Source of the DNA: G963665595 sp963665595
GTDB lineage: Bacteria; Actinomycetota; Coriobacteriia; Coriobacteriales; CADBOM01
NCBI GenBank assembly: GCA_963665595.2
Contig: CAXXJK010000005.1
Span: 496,001-560,000, forward strand
Length of the DNA stretch: 64,000 nt
Direction: 5' to 3'
Both the position numbers and the translations under genes were made by a program. Position 1 is the first letter of the stretch, and the number at the start of each line of letters is the position of its first letter. The notes under the pieces are model-generated. The model saw nothing but the letters and a program-made list of their open reading frames with translations, searched no databases and was not told the origin of the DNA. Positions 45,363 through 54,322 of this stretch are shown here, piece after piece.

Positions 45363-48245
45363 ATGAGAACCAAACGTACTTCATGGGCTTCAAAATTTGT
45401 TGCCATTTTCGTGACGGTCGTGATGGTAACGTCCCTTGTTCCCGTCTCATATGCTTCAGGACAAACAGCTACGGTCACTTCTCAGCCAACAGTGGCAGCG
45501 GAGAGCACACTGAGTTCGAGCACACTGAGTTCGAGCACACAGTCTGGCGGAACCGAGACCGTAGCAATAACTCAAGATGTGGGCCAGACATCGCTTGACG
45601 CACAATCTGATCTGACGGCTATGGGTGTTAATCCGTTTCTGACCACCTATACGCAACAGACTAATTCTACCGTTGTTACCGTAACCATACCCAATTATGA
45701 CAATCTTATTGTACTAGGGGCAACATCAGTTGTTGTTGAGGTCACGATGAGCTATGACGGAGTAACCACCCGTGATGTTCAGTTCAAGAAATCTCTCTCA
45801 AGTCTTTCTGGCGGAGATCATAGTTTCACTGTGGACTTTACTACGTATGGCAAATTTACTGTTGATACCAAATACTACAATGGTACCTCTATCATGAGTT
45901 ATTCTCAGGAAACAAAAGGTATCACTGCTGCTGAATACAATATCGCACCATTAGGATCCACCTTTCCGGTAACGTTGTTCTCACTTTCTCTTTGGGATAT
46001 CACTAAGAACTCAAGTGGTAATGTCGTTCCAACGATTACACTTCTTGAGCGGCCTACGGCGTACAATTGGGACTGTCTTCCGAATGGTGTCTACTCTCTT
46101 CCCTATATAACAGAAGATGAAGCTGCAAACGCAGGTAGCTGGATGTTCAAGCAGAAATATGCGGCCGTCATGGATGCCTATGTACGTGATCTCTATGAAC
46201 TAAGCCCCGATTCAAAATTCAATTTCTACTTCGACGATTTCTTTGTTGGTCTCATACAGTCTGAAATCTATGCGAACAAAATTCCCTCAAGCCAATACAC
46301 CATTAAGTTACTTTCTGATGGCGGGTTTAGTGCTTCCTCATTCCAGAGAACATACACGACGGCCAATGCTAGCGATGTACAAACGAGCTTGATCAGCAGT
46401 TGGAACACTGCTAAAGATTATGCGTATGAAACGGGTACGGTTGCTGACGGATTCAGTCAGTATTTCTGTGCTGACTACGTATATGCCGCTGTGGCGAGTG
46501 AGACGAATATCGAATGGTGGATAGGGCGTAAAGCACTGCTTACCAGCGGAACGAAGGATAACTCTGGGGCGATACTGACCGGTGATGGCGATGCTTTTGG
46601 TGCTATCGCTCGGAGTAACCCCAAGGTGGTTCAGAAGAGCATAGCAACCATGCTGACTTCCTTGCAGGCAAAAGGCCCCGATACGGTGGCAGCGTTCAAG
46701 GCACTCTATAACTTTAATGATGGATATTTCTCTGAGGCGGCCAAACAGGGCAAGAAGGTCATGCTTTTGCTCGGTGCTTGGGATGGTAGGAGCATGCCGA
46801 TCGAGATTACCGATTACGCGCGTTTCGCCGAGACCTACTACGGCAGCGATTATCTCTACTACTATAAGGGTCATCCGGCAACGCCCATGGAGTTATACCC
46901 GGCATTTGCTACGGGACTTGACGAGATAGGGGTTACGCCTATAGATGCGTCGATCGCTGCCGAGATTGTGCTGTTCTTCAACCCCGATATCTATCTGTCA
47001 GGGTTTGCTTCAACGACGTGGCAAAGTGTTTCTGGCGATATGGCTGCCACGCTGTTTGGCATGACGAAAGCCGTTGCGGCCGCCTCTACCACTAACACTT
47101 CTGCGGATACAAATGCGTTCATCTCTCTTGCGGTCTCGTATCCTGATGCGACAGTTCAAGCGCTCTGTACGGCAGGCAATACCTGCTATGTGGTCGAATT
47201 TGCGAACGATATTCTTGCGACGGTCGATTATACGATCGCTATTTGGGACGCAACAAGCAACACATTATCTTATTACAAACTTGACGGTACTACCTATAGT
47301 CTGGTGAGGACCGTTGCTTGGCCGGGTAGTGGTGGCGGCCAAGGAGAGGACAAAGGCCCTATCGAAGATGGTGTCTATACCATAAGTTGTAAGGGTACCG
47401 AAAGCTCAATGGTTGAAGTCGATAATTCTTCGACCGATGAGGGTGCGAATGTTCAGATTTATACGGATAATTCGACGAGCGGCGAACGCTTCCGACTAAT
47501 CTATAAGGGCGATGGTTACTATAACATTCAGAATGTTAATTCTGGCAAAATGCTTGACGTGGAGTGGGCTGGCATGACGATGGGCACCAATGTCTGGCAG
47601 TATACCGATAATGGATGCGACTCTGAAAAATGGCTTCTTGTTGATACGGGCGATGGGGATAATTCTTACTATCTCGTCTCTAAATTAAACGGCCTGTATT
47701 TGGATCGTTCCTACAATTCAAGTAGTGACGGTACCAACATCATGGTCTGGGCTGGCAATGGGCTTAATAATCAAAAGTTTTACTTTAATGATACTGAAAC
47801 GGTAAAATCGGGCACTTATAGCATGCACTCAGGACTTGATGAAGACAAAGTAGTAGACATTCAGTGGAATTCAACGGATGATGGCGGAAACGTTTGGCTT
47901 TATTCTGACTATGGATTTGATAATCAAAAGTTTGTATTTGCCTATGATTCAAATACGGGTTATTACGGGATTCAGAGTGTGAGTTCTGGTAAGATGCTCG
48001 ATGTTCAATGGGGCGACAGCGCGTCGGGAACCAACGTATGGCAATATTCTGCCAATGGTCTACCGGCGCAGCAGTGGAGCATTAAAGCCCGTGAGGACGG
48101 AGCCTACATCATCAGTTCAGCCACAGGGGGATGCTGCCTTGATGTTACCAACGCGCAAACTGACGACGGCACAAATATTCAGGCGTGGACGCGAAATGAA
48201 TATCCGTCGCAACAGTGGATATTAGAAGAAATCCTTCCCCTGTAG
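45363..48245 (+). CDS. Secreted sialyltransferase-like protein with ricin-type lectin repeats
   Basis: 960-residue exported protein. A signal peptide spans about residues 1-32 (A-S-K-F-V-A-I-F... ending S-Y-A). A Ser/Thr-rich linker and a beta-rich region follow. The middle (about 195-570) resembles sialyltransferase-like GT-B enzymes of the GT52/GT80 group by three short signatures in order: D-G-G (319-321), K-G-H-P (502-505) and a Ser/Thr block F-A-S-T-T (548-552). The C-terminus (about 668-960) holds ricin-type beta-trefoil repeats with repeated K-M-L-D-V and Q-x-W/F-x-L units, implying carbohydrate binding. AGGAGG precedes the ATG. Enzyme activity outside the cell is unproven. Confidence 0.65.
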   Translation: MRTKRTSWASKFVAIFVTVVMVTSLVPVSYASGQTATVTSQPTVAAESTLSSSTLSSSTQSGGTETVAITQDVGQTSLDAQSDLTAMGVNPFLTTYTQQTNSTVVTVTIPNYDNLIVLGATSVVVEVTMSYDGVTTRDVQFKKSLSSLSGGDHSFTVDFTTYGKFTVDTKYYNGTSIMSYSQETKGITAAEYNIAPLGSTFPVTLFSLSLWDITKNSSGNVVPTITLLERPTAYNWDCLPNGVYSLPYITEDEAANAGSWMFKQKYAAVMDAYVRDLYELSPDSKFNFYFDDFFVGLIQSEIYANKIPSSQYTIKLLSDGGFSASSFQRTYTTANASDVQTSLISSWNTAKDYAYETGTVADGFSQYFCADYVYAAVASETNIEWWIGRKALLTSGTKDNSGAILTGDGDAFGAIARSNPKVVQKSIATMLTSLQAKGPDTVAAFKALYNFNDGYFSEAAKQGKKVMLLLGAWDGRSMPIEITDYARFAETYYGSDYLYYYKGHPATPMELYPAFATGLDEIGVTPIDASIAAEIVLFFNPDIYLSGFASTTWQSVSGDMAATLFGMTKAVAAASTTNTSADTNAFISLAVSYPDATVQALCTAGNTCYVVEFANDILATVDYTIAIWDATSNTLSYYKLDGTTYSLVRTVAWPGSGGGQGEDKGPIEDGVYTISCKGTESSMVEVDNSSTDEGANVQIYTDNSTSGERFRLIYKGDGYYNIQNVNSGKMLDVEWAGMTMGTNVWQYTDNGCDSEKWLLVDTGDGDNSYYLVSKLNGLYLDRSYNSSSDGTNIMVWAGNGLNNQKFYFNDTETVKSGTYSMHSGLDEDKVVDIQWNSTDDGGNVWLYSDYGFDNQKFVFAYDSNTGYYGIQSVSSGKMLDVQWGDSASGTNVWQYSANGLPAQQWSIKAREDGAYIISSATGGCCLDVTNAQTDDGTNIQAWTRNEYPSQQWILEEILPL
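45511..45543 (+). repeat. Short in-frame tandem repeat
   Basis: The 15-bp unit AGCACACTGAGTTCG occurs twice plus a partial copy, encoding a S-T-L-S-S repeat in the linker after the signal peptide. Unit length is a multiple of three, so copy number change would alter linker length but not the frame. Confidence 0.7.
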
Positions 48246-48281
48246 GAATTAAGCTCTGTGATTGTCATAAGAAAGCTGACG

Positions 48282-48333
48282 TAAACAAGAAACCCTGGTA
48301 GGCGATTAATCGCCTACCAGGGTTTCTTGTTTA
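48282..48333. terminator. Perfect 52-bp palindrome, probable terminator
   Basis: Two perfect 26-bp arms with no spacer (centre ATT/AAT at 48307/48308), 37 bp after the stop of the sialyltransferase-like gene. The arms begin with A-rich and end with T-rich bases, so it can act as a strong intrinsic terminator in both directions. The loop would need to form within the AT centre. The convergent gene is 140 bp further on. Confidence 0.75.
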
Positions 48334-48474
48334 AACTTAATGCCCTTATAACTAAATGCAGAGGGGACGACTCTGCTAGTAAGGTGTTTTGTTGACAATG
48401 ATTAATCATTATTGGCGCGGTTATTACGTAAGCGCATAACGGTGCCAATACAGTTACGTTCTTGATCCAGTGTC

Positions 48475-48822
48475 TTATGCGGTTGTCATAGTATCGCTGC
48501 GAGTAATGGACTGGCCAATTTCCTTTTCAAAAAGGATATATCGTTTTACTCGATCCTTCGAGTCTTCATTTAAGGATATGATGGAGTAATAGATATCTTT
48601 AGCGTCGTGGTCTCGTTCTCGATCAAAGAGTTCGTCTATCGATATATTCAATGCCTCACAGATGCGCGGCACGATTTCTATGTCAATTGAGTTTTTTCCA
48701 TTGAGCCAGTTTGACACGGCTTGATCGGAAACCCCCATCAGTAGCGCAAAATCTTTTTGCTTCATATTCGTACGGGATAGATAGAAATTGAGATTCATTT
48801 TGATATCATTCTTCGTCCCCAT
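48475..48822 (-). CDS. Small XRE-family regulator
   Basis: 115-residue protein with an N-terminal XRE helix-turn-helix (about residues 8-65): K-Q-K-D-F-A-L-L-M-G-V-S-D-Q-A-V-S-N-W forms the DNA-binding helices. The remaining 50 residues are helical and unassigned. GGAGG lies 7 bp before the ATG at 48822. Divergent from a second small HTH gene. No target is evident. Confidence 0.85.
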   Translation of the reverse strand: MGTKNDIKMNLNFYLSRTNMKQKDFALLMGVSDQAVSNWLNGKNSIDIEIVPRICEALNISIDELFDRERDHDAKDIYYSIISLNEDSKDRVKRYILFEKEIGQSITRSDTMTTA

Positions 48823-49339
48823 GATTTCCTCCATACCAAGTTCCGTTATTATGACTATTTGTTAATATTATAGTATAACTTTATTATGTTCAATAACATT
48901 ATTAGGTTTAAATATGACATTTGGCACTTTGCGAAATCAAAATGAGAGGATTTTTAATTCAAATTATTAAGTCGTATGTACGACACCAGTGGTTATTATC
49001 GTTGTTATATTCAGTAATTTTAATATAAAAATAGGCAAACAATTTGCTTTGCTAAATTTTTTCATAAGCATCTACCGTTGTTCAAGGCAGCGTATCCTTG
49101 CTAATGCGTTACTGATGAGAACAAGCAGGGCTTTTATGATCATACTCATTCCCTGATAGGTAGGGGAATAAAGCCTTCTGTATAGGCGATAGTTTTTGAT
49201 AACGAATTTGTTTAAGCATGTTTATTGTTTTGACTTTTTTCGCAATAGATTTATTATGTTAAACGTAGGAAATAGTTTCTACTCAAACAGTAGGTCTCTT
49301 CGCTGGGTCACTCGAGAAATGACAGTAAGTGGTGATGTC
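48823..49339. other. AT-rich divergent region between two HTH genes
   Basis: About 515 bp, strongly AT-rich compared with flanks. It contains TATAGTATAACT and ATTATGTTCAATAAC-like segments suited to promoters for the leftward XRE gene, but no gene. The in-frame extension of the rightward HTH gene up to 49196 lacks a ribosome site and domain similarity and is not believed to be coding. Confidence 0.45.
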
Positions 49340-49528
49340 ATGATTGTGGACAGAATTTTAGAACATATTAAGCGAAAGGGAATTAAACAGCGAGCGCTTG
49401 CTGAATGTATCGGTGTTTCGCCTCATACGATTTCAGAAATTCTTGCGGGTCGTCGCAAACTTACTGCTGAGGAATATGCCGACATATGCCGCTTTCTCGA
49501 AGTTCCCTATGATAGGTTCATGAGTTAG
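49340..49528 (+). CDS. Minimal XRE-type HTH protein
   Basis: 62-residue protein that is almost only a helix-turn-helix: K-Q-R-A-L-A-E-C-I-G-V-S-P-H-T-I-S-E-I-L fits the Cro/CI fold. I choose ATG 49340, since GGTGAT just before it pairs with the 3' end of 16S rRNA; ATG 49319 is an alternative. It lies divergent to the other XRE gene. Function unknown; a Cro-like or toxin-system antitoxin role is possible but no partner is visible. Confidence 0.65.
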   Translation: MIVDRILEHIKRKGIKQRALAECIGVSPHTISEILAGRRKLTAEEYADICRFLEVPYDRFMS

Positions 49529-49702
49529 CTTTGTCGAAAGCCTGATTGACGATTCGAGGGTTTTCTTAACCTTTGCAATCAGAGGTCTATTTTCTGCGCA
49601 TTACGTAGTATTGAATAGAGTGTTTATATGCCGAGGAATCTTTTGCCTCGGCTGTTTTCGTTGCGTGGTGGGCTGATACATCGTCGTGGCTTCAGAAGAA
49701 GC

Positions 49703-50452
49703 CTACATGGTTGGCAGCGCTTCTGACAGTAAGATGATCCAAGTTGAAATAGCAAGGGCGGGAGCGAAGGGAAACGTATGAGAGTTATCCAGCAGGGGAT
49801 GAATCAACGACTTCATAATATCTTGAATGATGCTTAGAATACAGGCGATGACCAGAGTAGAGATAATCGGGGATATACCGAGAAAGAGGCCGATGACGAG
49901 AACTAGTTTTATATCGCCGCCGCCAATCCCTTGTTTGCCCGTGAGCTTCTTGAATGCAAAAGCAAGCATCGTAAGCAGAATGCTCATAGCAAGCCCGCCA
50001 AATAGGCTTTCGGCGATTGACGGCATAGGGGCAAGTTTTCCTGTTCCAGAAATGAACTGACACATACTTATGTCTTGTGAGATGCTGCAGTAGAAAATTG
50101 AGACAAACCCCCAGACACAGATACCCATGATGACGAGGCCATTGGGAATCATGCGCACTGTAAAGTCAATTGTCGAAGCGGCAAGCAGTATACAGCCGAG
50201 AGCGCATAGCGAGATACCTCTGACAGTGAGTCCGTAGATAACGATGATACTAATCAAGTAGAGCCCATAGATAAAACCTTCGACTATCGGCGCGCAGCCG
50301 ACATTACTTCTGGCTTCCTCTTTTGTTTGGATGTAGTGCGTTGCTCGGTGGTAGATCAGCATACCCACACCAAAGCCAAACAGCCCGATCACAATAAGAG
50401 ACACTGGTGAGGAAAGCCACGAGGATCCGACTCCTATAGTAATAAGCGGCAT
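49703..50452 (-). CDS. Prepilin peptidase (A24 family)
   Basis: 249-residue membrane aspartyl protease with about six to eight TM helices. The catalytic Asp pair appears as D in A-S-T-I-D-F-T-x-R-x-I-P-N and the G-x-G-D type G-I-G-G-G-D-I-K-L. It lacks the N-terminal Cys-rich methylase domain of full PilD, as TadV/CpaA peptidases do. It probably processes the Tad prepilins whose operon ends at the left edge of the window. GAAAGAGAG precedes the ATG at 50452. Confidence 0.88.
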   Translation of the reverse strand: MPLITIGVGSSWLSSPVSLIVIGLFGFGVGMLIYHRATHYIQTKEEARSNVGCAPIVEGFIYGLYLISIIVIYGLTVRGISLCALGCILLAASTIDFTVRMIPNGLVIMGICVWGFVSIFYCSISQDISMCQFISGTGKLAPMPSIAESLFGGLAMSILLTMLAFAFKKLTGKQGIGGGDIKLVLVIGLFLGISPIISTLVIACILSIIQDIMKSLIHPLLDNSHTFPFAPALAISTWIILLSEALPTM

Positions 50453-50755
50453 GATCGCTCTCTTTCGGTGCTGGCGCATCTATCAAAAGATTCTCAATTT
50501 GATAGTGCTACCCTATAAGGCCGCTCTCATCATATGTTTGTATCCGCATTTTTTTGATAAACAAGGTGCGAAACTAAAGATTTTTATAAGCATCTCATAA
50601 TTCTTTCATTTATCAACAAATCTGTTTCATTTTCGTTCATTTACTGTATGCGTTGATGGCTACTATGCCATGGTATAGATGTATACATCTGACCGTTAGA
50701 TCATGAGCGTTATATGCGACAGATTTGTTGTCTATGAGAAAGGGGGCAATTGGCG
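50453..50755. other. Intergenic region before comF
   Basis: About 300 bp between divergent genes, AT-rich in the middle. TATAGATG near 50676-50690 may be a -10 region for comF. No further element is seen. Confidence 0.4.
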
Positions 50756-51526
50756 GTGATTTTTGACGGAAACTTTAACAAGCAGGGGAAAGACCGCACT
50801 CCTTTCTCCTCCTTTTTCAAAGAGGCACAGGCCTCTTTGTTTGAGGTGATTGCCCCCACTCGTTGTATTGTCTGTGAGTCTCCCGGTCCTCTTCTCTGCG
50901 ATCATTGCGCTGCTACTTTGACGGGAATTGATAATAAAGCCGCTTGCGTACGGTGCGGTGCTCCTTTTGGGGGCGTGATCTGCGCAGAGTGTCAGCGTCC
51001 TGAGGGGTTGCGTCTGTTTTCATTTGATGCGGCTCGAGCAAGATTTGTTTTTGACCAGACGAGCGCTCGTATAGTTAAAGCGTTCAAAGATGAGGGCGAG
51101 CGTCGTTTGGCGACTATCATGGCCCGCTATCTTGTCGATGCTGCGGCAGAGTGGACGCTTTCCGCTGATTTTGTCGTGCCCATTCCGGCTACTCGTCAGG
51201 CATTGCGCGCACGTGATTTTGATCATATGGCTTTAGTCGCCGCGGAGTTTTCAGTTATGACAGGAGTTTCCGCGCTCGATTGCTTGGTGAAAACAGACAC
51301 CCATGATCAGCGAGGGCTTGATCGCGCCCGACGTCAAGAGAATATGGCAGGGAGTTTCTCTCTCGGCTTGCCTTCTCTTGCGGCTTTGTTGCGGATACGA
51401 GCTCCCAGAATTATTCTTATTGATGACGTATTCACTACGGGTGCGACACTTGATGCGGCAGCCGCTACTCTTCGAAACGCAGGTGTTCGGTCGGTCTTCG
51501 TCGTTGTTTTGTGTCGCGTATGGTAA
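50756..51526 (+). CDS. comF: ComF-family phosphoribosyltransferase-like protein
   Basis: 256-residue protein of the ComFC type, required for DNA uptake in transformable bacteria. The N-terminal zinc fingers use C-I-V-C...C-D-H-C and C-V-R-C...C-A-E-C. The C-terminal phosphoribosyltransferase domain carries I-L-I-D-D-V-F-T-T-G-A-T (about 222-233). GTG 50756 is 9 bp after AGGGGG; TTG 50750 is the alternative. In many Gram-positive bacteria comF lies just before the hpf/raiA region, as here. Confidence 0.9.
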   Translation: MIFDGNFNKQGKDRTPFSSFFKEAQASLFEVIAPTRCIVCESPGPLLCDHCAATLTGIDNKAACVRCGAPFGGVICAECQRPEGLRLFSFDAARARFVFDQTSARIVKAFKDEGERRLATIMARYLVDAAAEWTLSADFVVPIPATRQALRARDFDHMALVAAEFSVMTGVSALDCLVKTDTHDQRGLDRARRQENMAGSFSLGLPSLAALLRIRAPRIILIDDVFTTGATLDAAAATLRNAGVRSVFVVVLCRVW

Positions 51527-51584
51527 ATGCTGTGTTTACCTATTTGCTCTCCTGCGTAAAATGATTATCTGCTAGAATTTACCC

Positions 51585-51848
51585 GTTCCTCCGAGTTTGT
51601 GGTTGCGAAAGCGTAATAGCTTTTTAGTCCATGGCAGATGCGGTCAAAAGGATCCACGTAACTTCCCATGCAAATGGGATCGAGCATGGCGCATCTTAGG
51701 GGTTAGTCGTACCGTCCGGTTATTCAGGAACATACGTTCCCCGGGCGAGAGGGCAAGTAGTGAGATAGTATCAGGCGAAAGTTCCGGTACGCGAGTGTGG
51801 GGTCAAATACCAGGTCAATCGGAGGAACACGGTAGACGAGGGGATATA
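51585..51848 (+). ncRNA. Candidate raiA-motif structured RNA
   Basis: The gap between comF and the substrate-binding gene folds into a large RNA. The closing stem GTTCCTCCGA (51585-51594) pairs perfectly with TCGGAGGAAC (51819-51828). Inside are AGATGCG/CGCATCT enclosing hairpin CCCAT-GCAA-ATGGG, and GTCCGG/CCGGGC enclosing GGAAC-ATAC-GTTCC. The raiA RNA motif is known in Firmicutes and Actinobacteria near comF and raiA/hpf, and hpf lies 1.2 kb downstream. The family assignment rests on context and shape, not on a covariance search. Confidence 0.6.
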
Positions 51849-51870
51849 ACCGGCTGGAGCCGGTGTTTTT
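51849..51870 (+). terminator. Terminator of the structured RNA
   Basis: ACCGGC, loop TGGA, GCCGGT, then GTTTTT. It ends the candidate RNA 20 bp before the start of the next gene, so the RNA probably has its own transcript. Confidence 0.85.
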
Positions 51871-51889
51871 ACGAATGAGGTGCTGTAGC

Positions 51890-52717
51890 TTGAAGAAATT
51901 CGTTCGTACACTCGCTTGTATCGCGCTCTGCGTGGTTGTGACGGTAGGACTGGTGGGTTGTGGTCCGACGGGCTCAAAGGAAATCCCACTCACCCCGCAG
52001 ATTTCTTCACCAACGATCATAACTAATGGTTATCTGACGGTCGGTGTTGATTCAACATCCGCTCCTTATGCAGGCGAACACTCCGGTGCTTTGATTGGTG
52101 TCGATGTTGACGTTGCTGCCGCACTCGCCGATCAGCTGGGGCTGAAGCTCAAGGTTGTTGATATTAATTCAACAAATGCAGCCGATCAGCTTACCTCAAA
52201 TAAGGTTGATACGGTTATGAGTTGGAATAGCACCGGTAACACATCTACTCAGGTGACAAAAGTAGGAACATATCTCACAGATGGCACGGCTCTTTTTGGC
52301 ATCTCAGTGAGCGGGGATCTTCAGGTTAACAAATCCTCATTGCAGGGGGTCAAGATTGGCGCTCAGGCAGGCTCAATATCGGTTACGACAGCAGGCACCT
52401 ACTGTGGCTACAATAACGTCGTTACCTATGGAACGTTGAGCGAGGCGTTTGCTGCTCTTGAGTCTGGCGCGGTAACCTATGTTGCTTGTAACGCAGTAGC
52501 GGGATCATACTTGGCTAGTTCCTACGGTGACATCGCGTATGCCACCATGCTCGATTCTCCGACCAATGTAACTCTTGCGGTTGCAGCTACGGATACCGAC
52601 CTGCAGAAGGCTCTGAGCGGTGCTTTAGCTACGATCAAGAGTAATGGCGTGCTTAAGGTGAGCGTTGCTAAGTGGATTGGTATGTCGACGGCCAGTAAGC
52701 TGATACCCACCAGCTAG
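51890..52717 (+). CDS. Extracellular solute-binding lipoprotein (amino-acid ABC type)
   Basis: 275-residue lipoprotein of the SBP_bac_3 family. The signal peptide ends in lipobox G-L-V-G-C (C near residue 24). The binding domain begins T-N-G-Y-L-T-V-G-V-D and contains G-V-D-V-D-V-A-A-A-L-A. No permease or ATPase gene lies nearby, so its transporter partner is elsewhere or it acts as a receptor. I choose TTG 51890, 7 bp after GAGGTG, because it starts the signal peptide. Confidence 0.87.
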   Translation: MKKFVRTLACIALCVVVTVGLVGCGPTGSKEIPLTPQISSPTIITNGYLTVGVDSTSAPYAGEHSGALIGVDVDVAAALADQLGLKLKVVDINSTNAADQLTSNKVDTVMSWNSTGNTSTQVTKVGTYLTDGTALFGISVSGDLQVNKSSLQGVKIGAQAGSISVTTAGTYCGYNNVVTYGTLSEAFAALESGAVTYVACNAVAGSYLASSYGDIAYATMLDSPTNVTLAVAATDTDLQKALSGALATIKSNGVLKVSVAKWIGMSTASKLIPTS

Positions 52718-53069
52718 CAAGAATTCTGCGCGAAAAGTAACAGTCTTTTTGGCAACTATATACAAAATTTAAGAAACGTCTCTGGTGGCGAAACATCAGG
52801 GACGTTTTCGTGCCAGGTGCATTCCGTTGGCACCATTTAAGACAAAAGGTTTATTCGATTGTAGGCTTGGGGAATTGAGAGAACTGATATCGCTACATCC
52901 ATGAATGCCACTTGACCAGCGTAAATGCACCAAAGGTATTTGTGAATGGCTTCATAGTTTTACGAGGGGACTTCAGAAGAACTTTTCGAAAAAGAGGTTC
53001 TTCCTCTACCACCGAGATTGCATGGAGTATACTTTGAGCACCGGCAAACCCTTCGACTAGGAGGTCCTC
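52718..53069. other. Intergenic region before hpf
   Basis: 352 bp without a gene. It contains the terminator at 52774-52808. TATACT near 53029 may be the -10 box of the hpf promoter, with no clear -35. Confidence 0.45.
52774..52808 (+). terminator. Terminator after the solute-binding protein gene
   Basis: Stem AACGTCTCTGGTG / CATCAGGGACGTT with G-T pairs, loop GCGAAA, followed by TTCG. 13-bp stem but weak T-run. Confidence 0.65.
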
Positions 53070-53639
53070 ATGGATATCACTGTTACTGGTCGCCGTATGG
53101 CGACGACCGAAGCACTCAAGGAATATGCCGAGGAAAAAGTATCTGCAGCGATGAAGGTGTTTGACATTACTCCTATGTCTGCAGAAATAGTTCTCCATGT
53201 TGAGAAAAACCCTGCCAACCCAAACCCCGCTGTAGCAGAAATTACCATTCGTGCAAAAAGCCACGTCATTCGCGTGGAAGAGGCTGAAGAAGATATGTAT
53301 GCCGCCATTGATGTGGCATCAGCTAAATGCGAACGCCAACTGCGCAAGTTCAAGACGAAAGTAGTCGACAAGAAGACACGCGCAGAAAAACCGTCCGAGG
53401 CGTTGGTGCGAGGGAACGCGTCCGCGCTTGATGCCATCGTTGAAGAAATCGAGCGTAACGAAGACGTTGTGCGTGTCAAAGAGATCGAGTTCATGGCGCT
53501 GACTGAGGAAGAGGCCCTGATACAGATCGATTTACTGGGTCATGATTTCTTTGTCTATACTGACAAAATGACCGACGACCCTCACTTGCTGTATCGCCGC
53601 AAGGATGGAGGTTACGGTCTCATCAAGCCGAAAGCCTGA
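53070..53639 (+). CDS. hpf: Ribosome hibernation-promoting factor, long form
   Basis: 189-residue HPF/RaiA protein that binds idle ribosomes. The N-terminal RaiA domain (about 1-100) starts M-D-I-T-V-T-G-R and includes the basic helix segment. The C-terminal dimerisation domain (about 130-185) with V-V-R-V-K-E-I-E-F-M and Y-R-R-K-D-G-G-Y-G-L-I is present, so this is the long form that forms 100S ribosomes by itself. AGGAGGTCCTC precedes the ATG. Confidence 0.95.
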   Translation: MDITVTGRRMATTEALKEYAEEKVSAAMKVFDITPMSAEIVLHVEKNPANPNPAVAEITIRAKSHVIRVEEAEEDMYAAIDVASAKCERQLRKFKTKVVDKKTRAEKPSEALVRGNASALDAIVEEIERNEDVVRVKEIEFMALTEEEALIQIDLLGHDFFVYTDKMTDDPHLLYRRKDGGYGLIKPKA

Positions 53640-53648
53640 TTTTATTCT

Positions 53649-53677
53649 TTGACCTGCTTATAGTGTGTTAATATGGG
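53649..53677 (+). promoter_or_regulatory. Possible promoter for the DivIC-like gene
   Basis: TTGACC, 17-bp spacer, TATGGG, 80 bp before the next start. The -35 box is good and the -10 box partial. Confidence 0.4.
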
Positions 53678-53757
53678 CACATAGCTATATGATTTGATAT
53701 CAACTATACATGAAGCAATTAATCGTACTCGGTAGTTGAGAGGGAAGCACCCATACT

Positions 53758-54297
53758 ATGGCAGCTTCAGGCACCACAGCTCGGGCAATGAATGGAAATG
53801 CTGCGCGGACTTCGCGAGCGTCCGCTTCGCGTGCGACTTCAAGTAAGGCCGCGCAGCGTTTTGCTAAGGATCGTCGAGCTGTCCACGAAAAAGCGAATCG
53901 CCAATCTCATCTGATTCATCTCGGTATAGTTTTTGGTGGACTTTTCATATGTTTGGTATGCGCGGTAGTTATTCTCTATCCTAATGCGCGGGTCTATTAT
54001 TCCGCTTGGCGTGATTATTCAAACGTACATGCAGAACTCACGGCCGTGAGCACTCGTAATACGACCATACAGACACGTATCGACAATCTTAATACCGAAG
54101 CAGGTATTGAAGATCGCGCGCGTGAGGAATTTGGTTGGGTCAAGCAAGGAGAGAACGCAGTCAATGTGACCGGCGTTGAAGCAGACGAGGCCACCTCGGC
54201 TTTGCCCGATAAGGTAATTGCAGGATCTGTCCTGGCAGATACGAACTGGGTGGTTGATGAGCTCGACAAATTCTTTGGATATGTATATAAGGGTTAA
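53758..54297 (+). CDS. DivIC/FtsB-like septum formation protein
   Basis: 179-residue single-pass membrane protein. A basic, Ala/Ser-rich cytoplasmic tail (1-50) is followed by a TM helix (about 58-78), a short coiled coil and an E-x-R-A-R-E-E-F-G-W-V segment typical of the DivIC/FtsB family. Such proteins join the divisome with FtsL and FtsQ/DivIB. The C-terminal 40 residues are variable. GAGAGGGAAG precedes the ATG. It lies between hpf and ppx, as the eno-divIC-ppx arrangement of other Actinobacteria would predict, without eno here. Confidence 0.83.
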   Translation: MAASGTTARAMNGNAARTSRASASRATSSKAAQRFAKDRRAVHEKANRQSHLIHLGIVFGGLFICLVCAVVILYPNARVYYSAWRDYSNVHAELTAVSTRNTTIQTRIDNLNTEAGIEDRAREEFGWVKQGENAVNVTGVEADEATSALPDKVIAGSVLADTNWVVDELDKFFGYVYKG

Positions 54298-54322
54298 GAC
54301 GACGCGACGAAAAGAATGGAAG

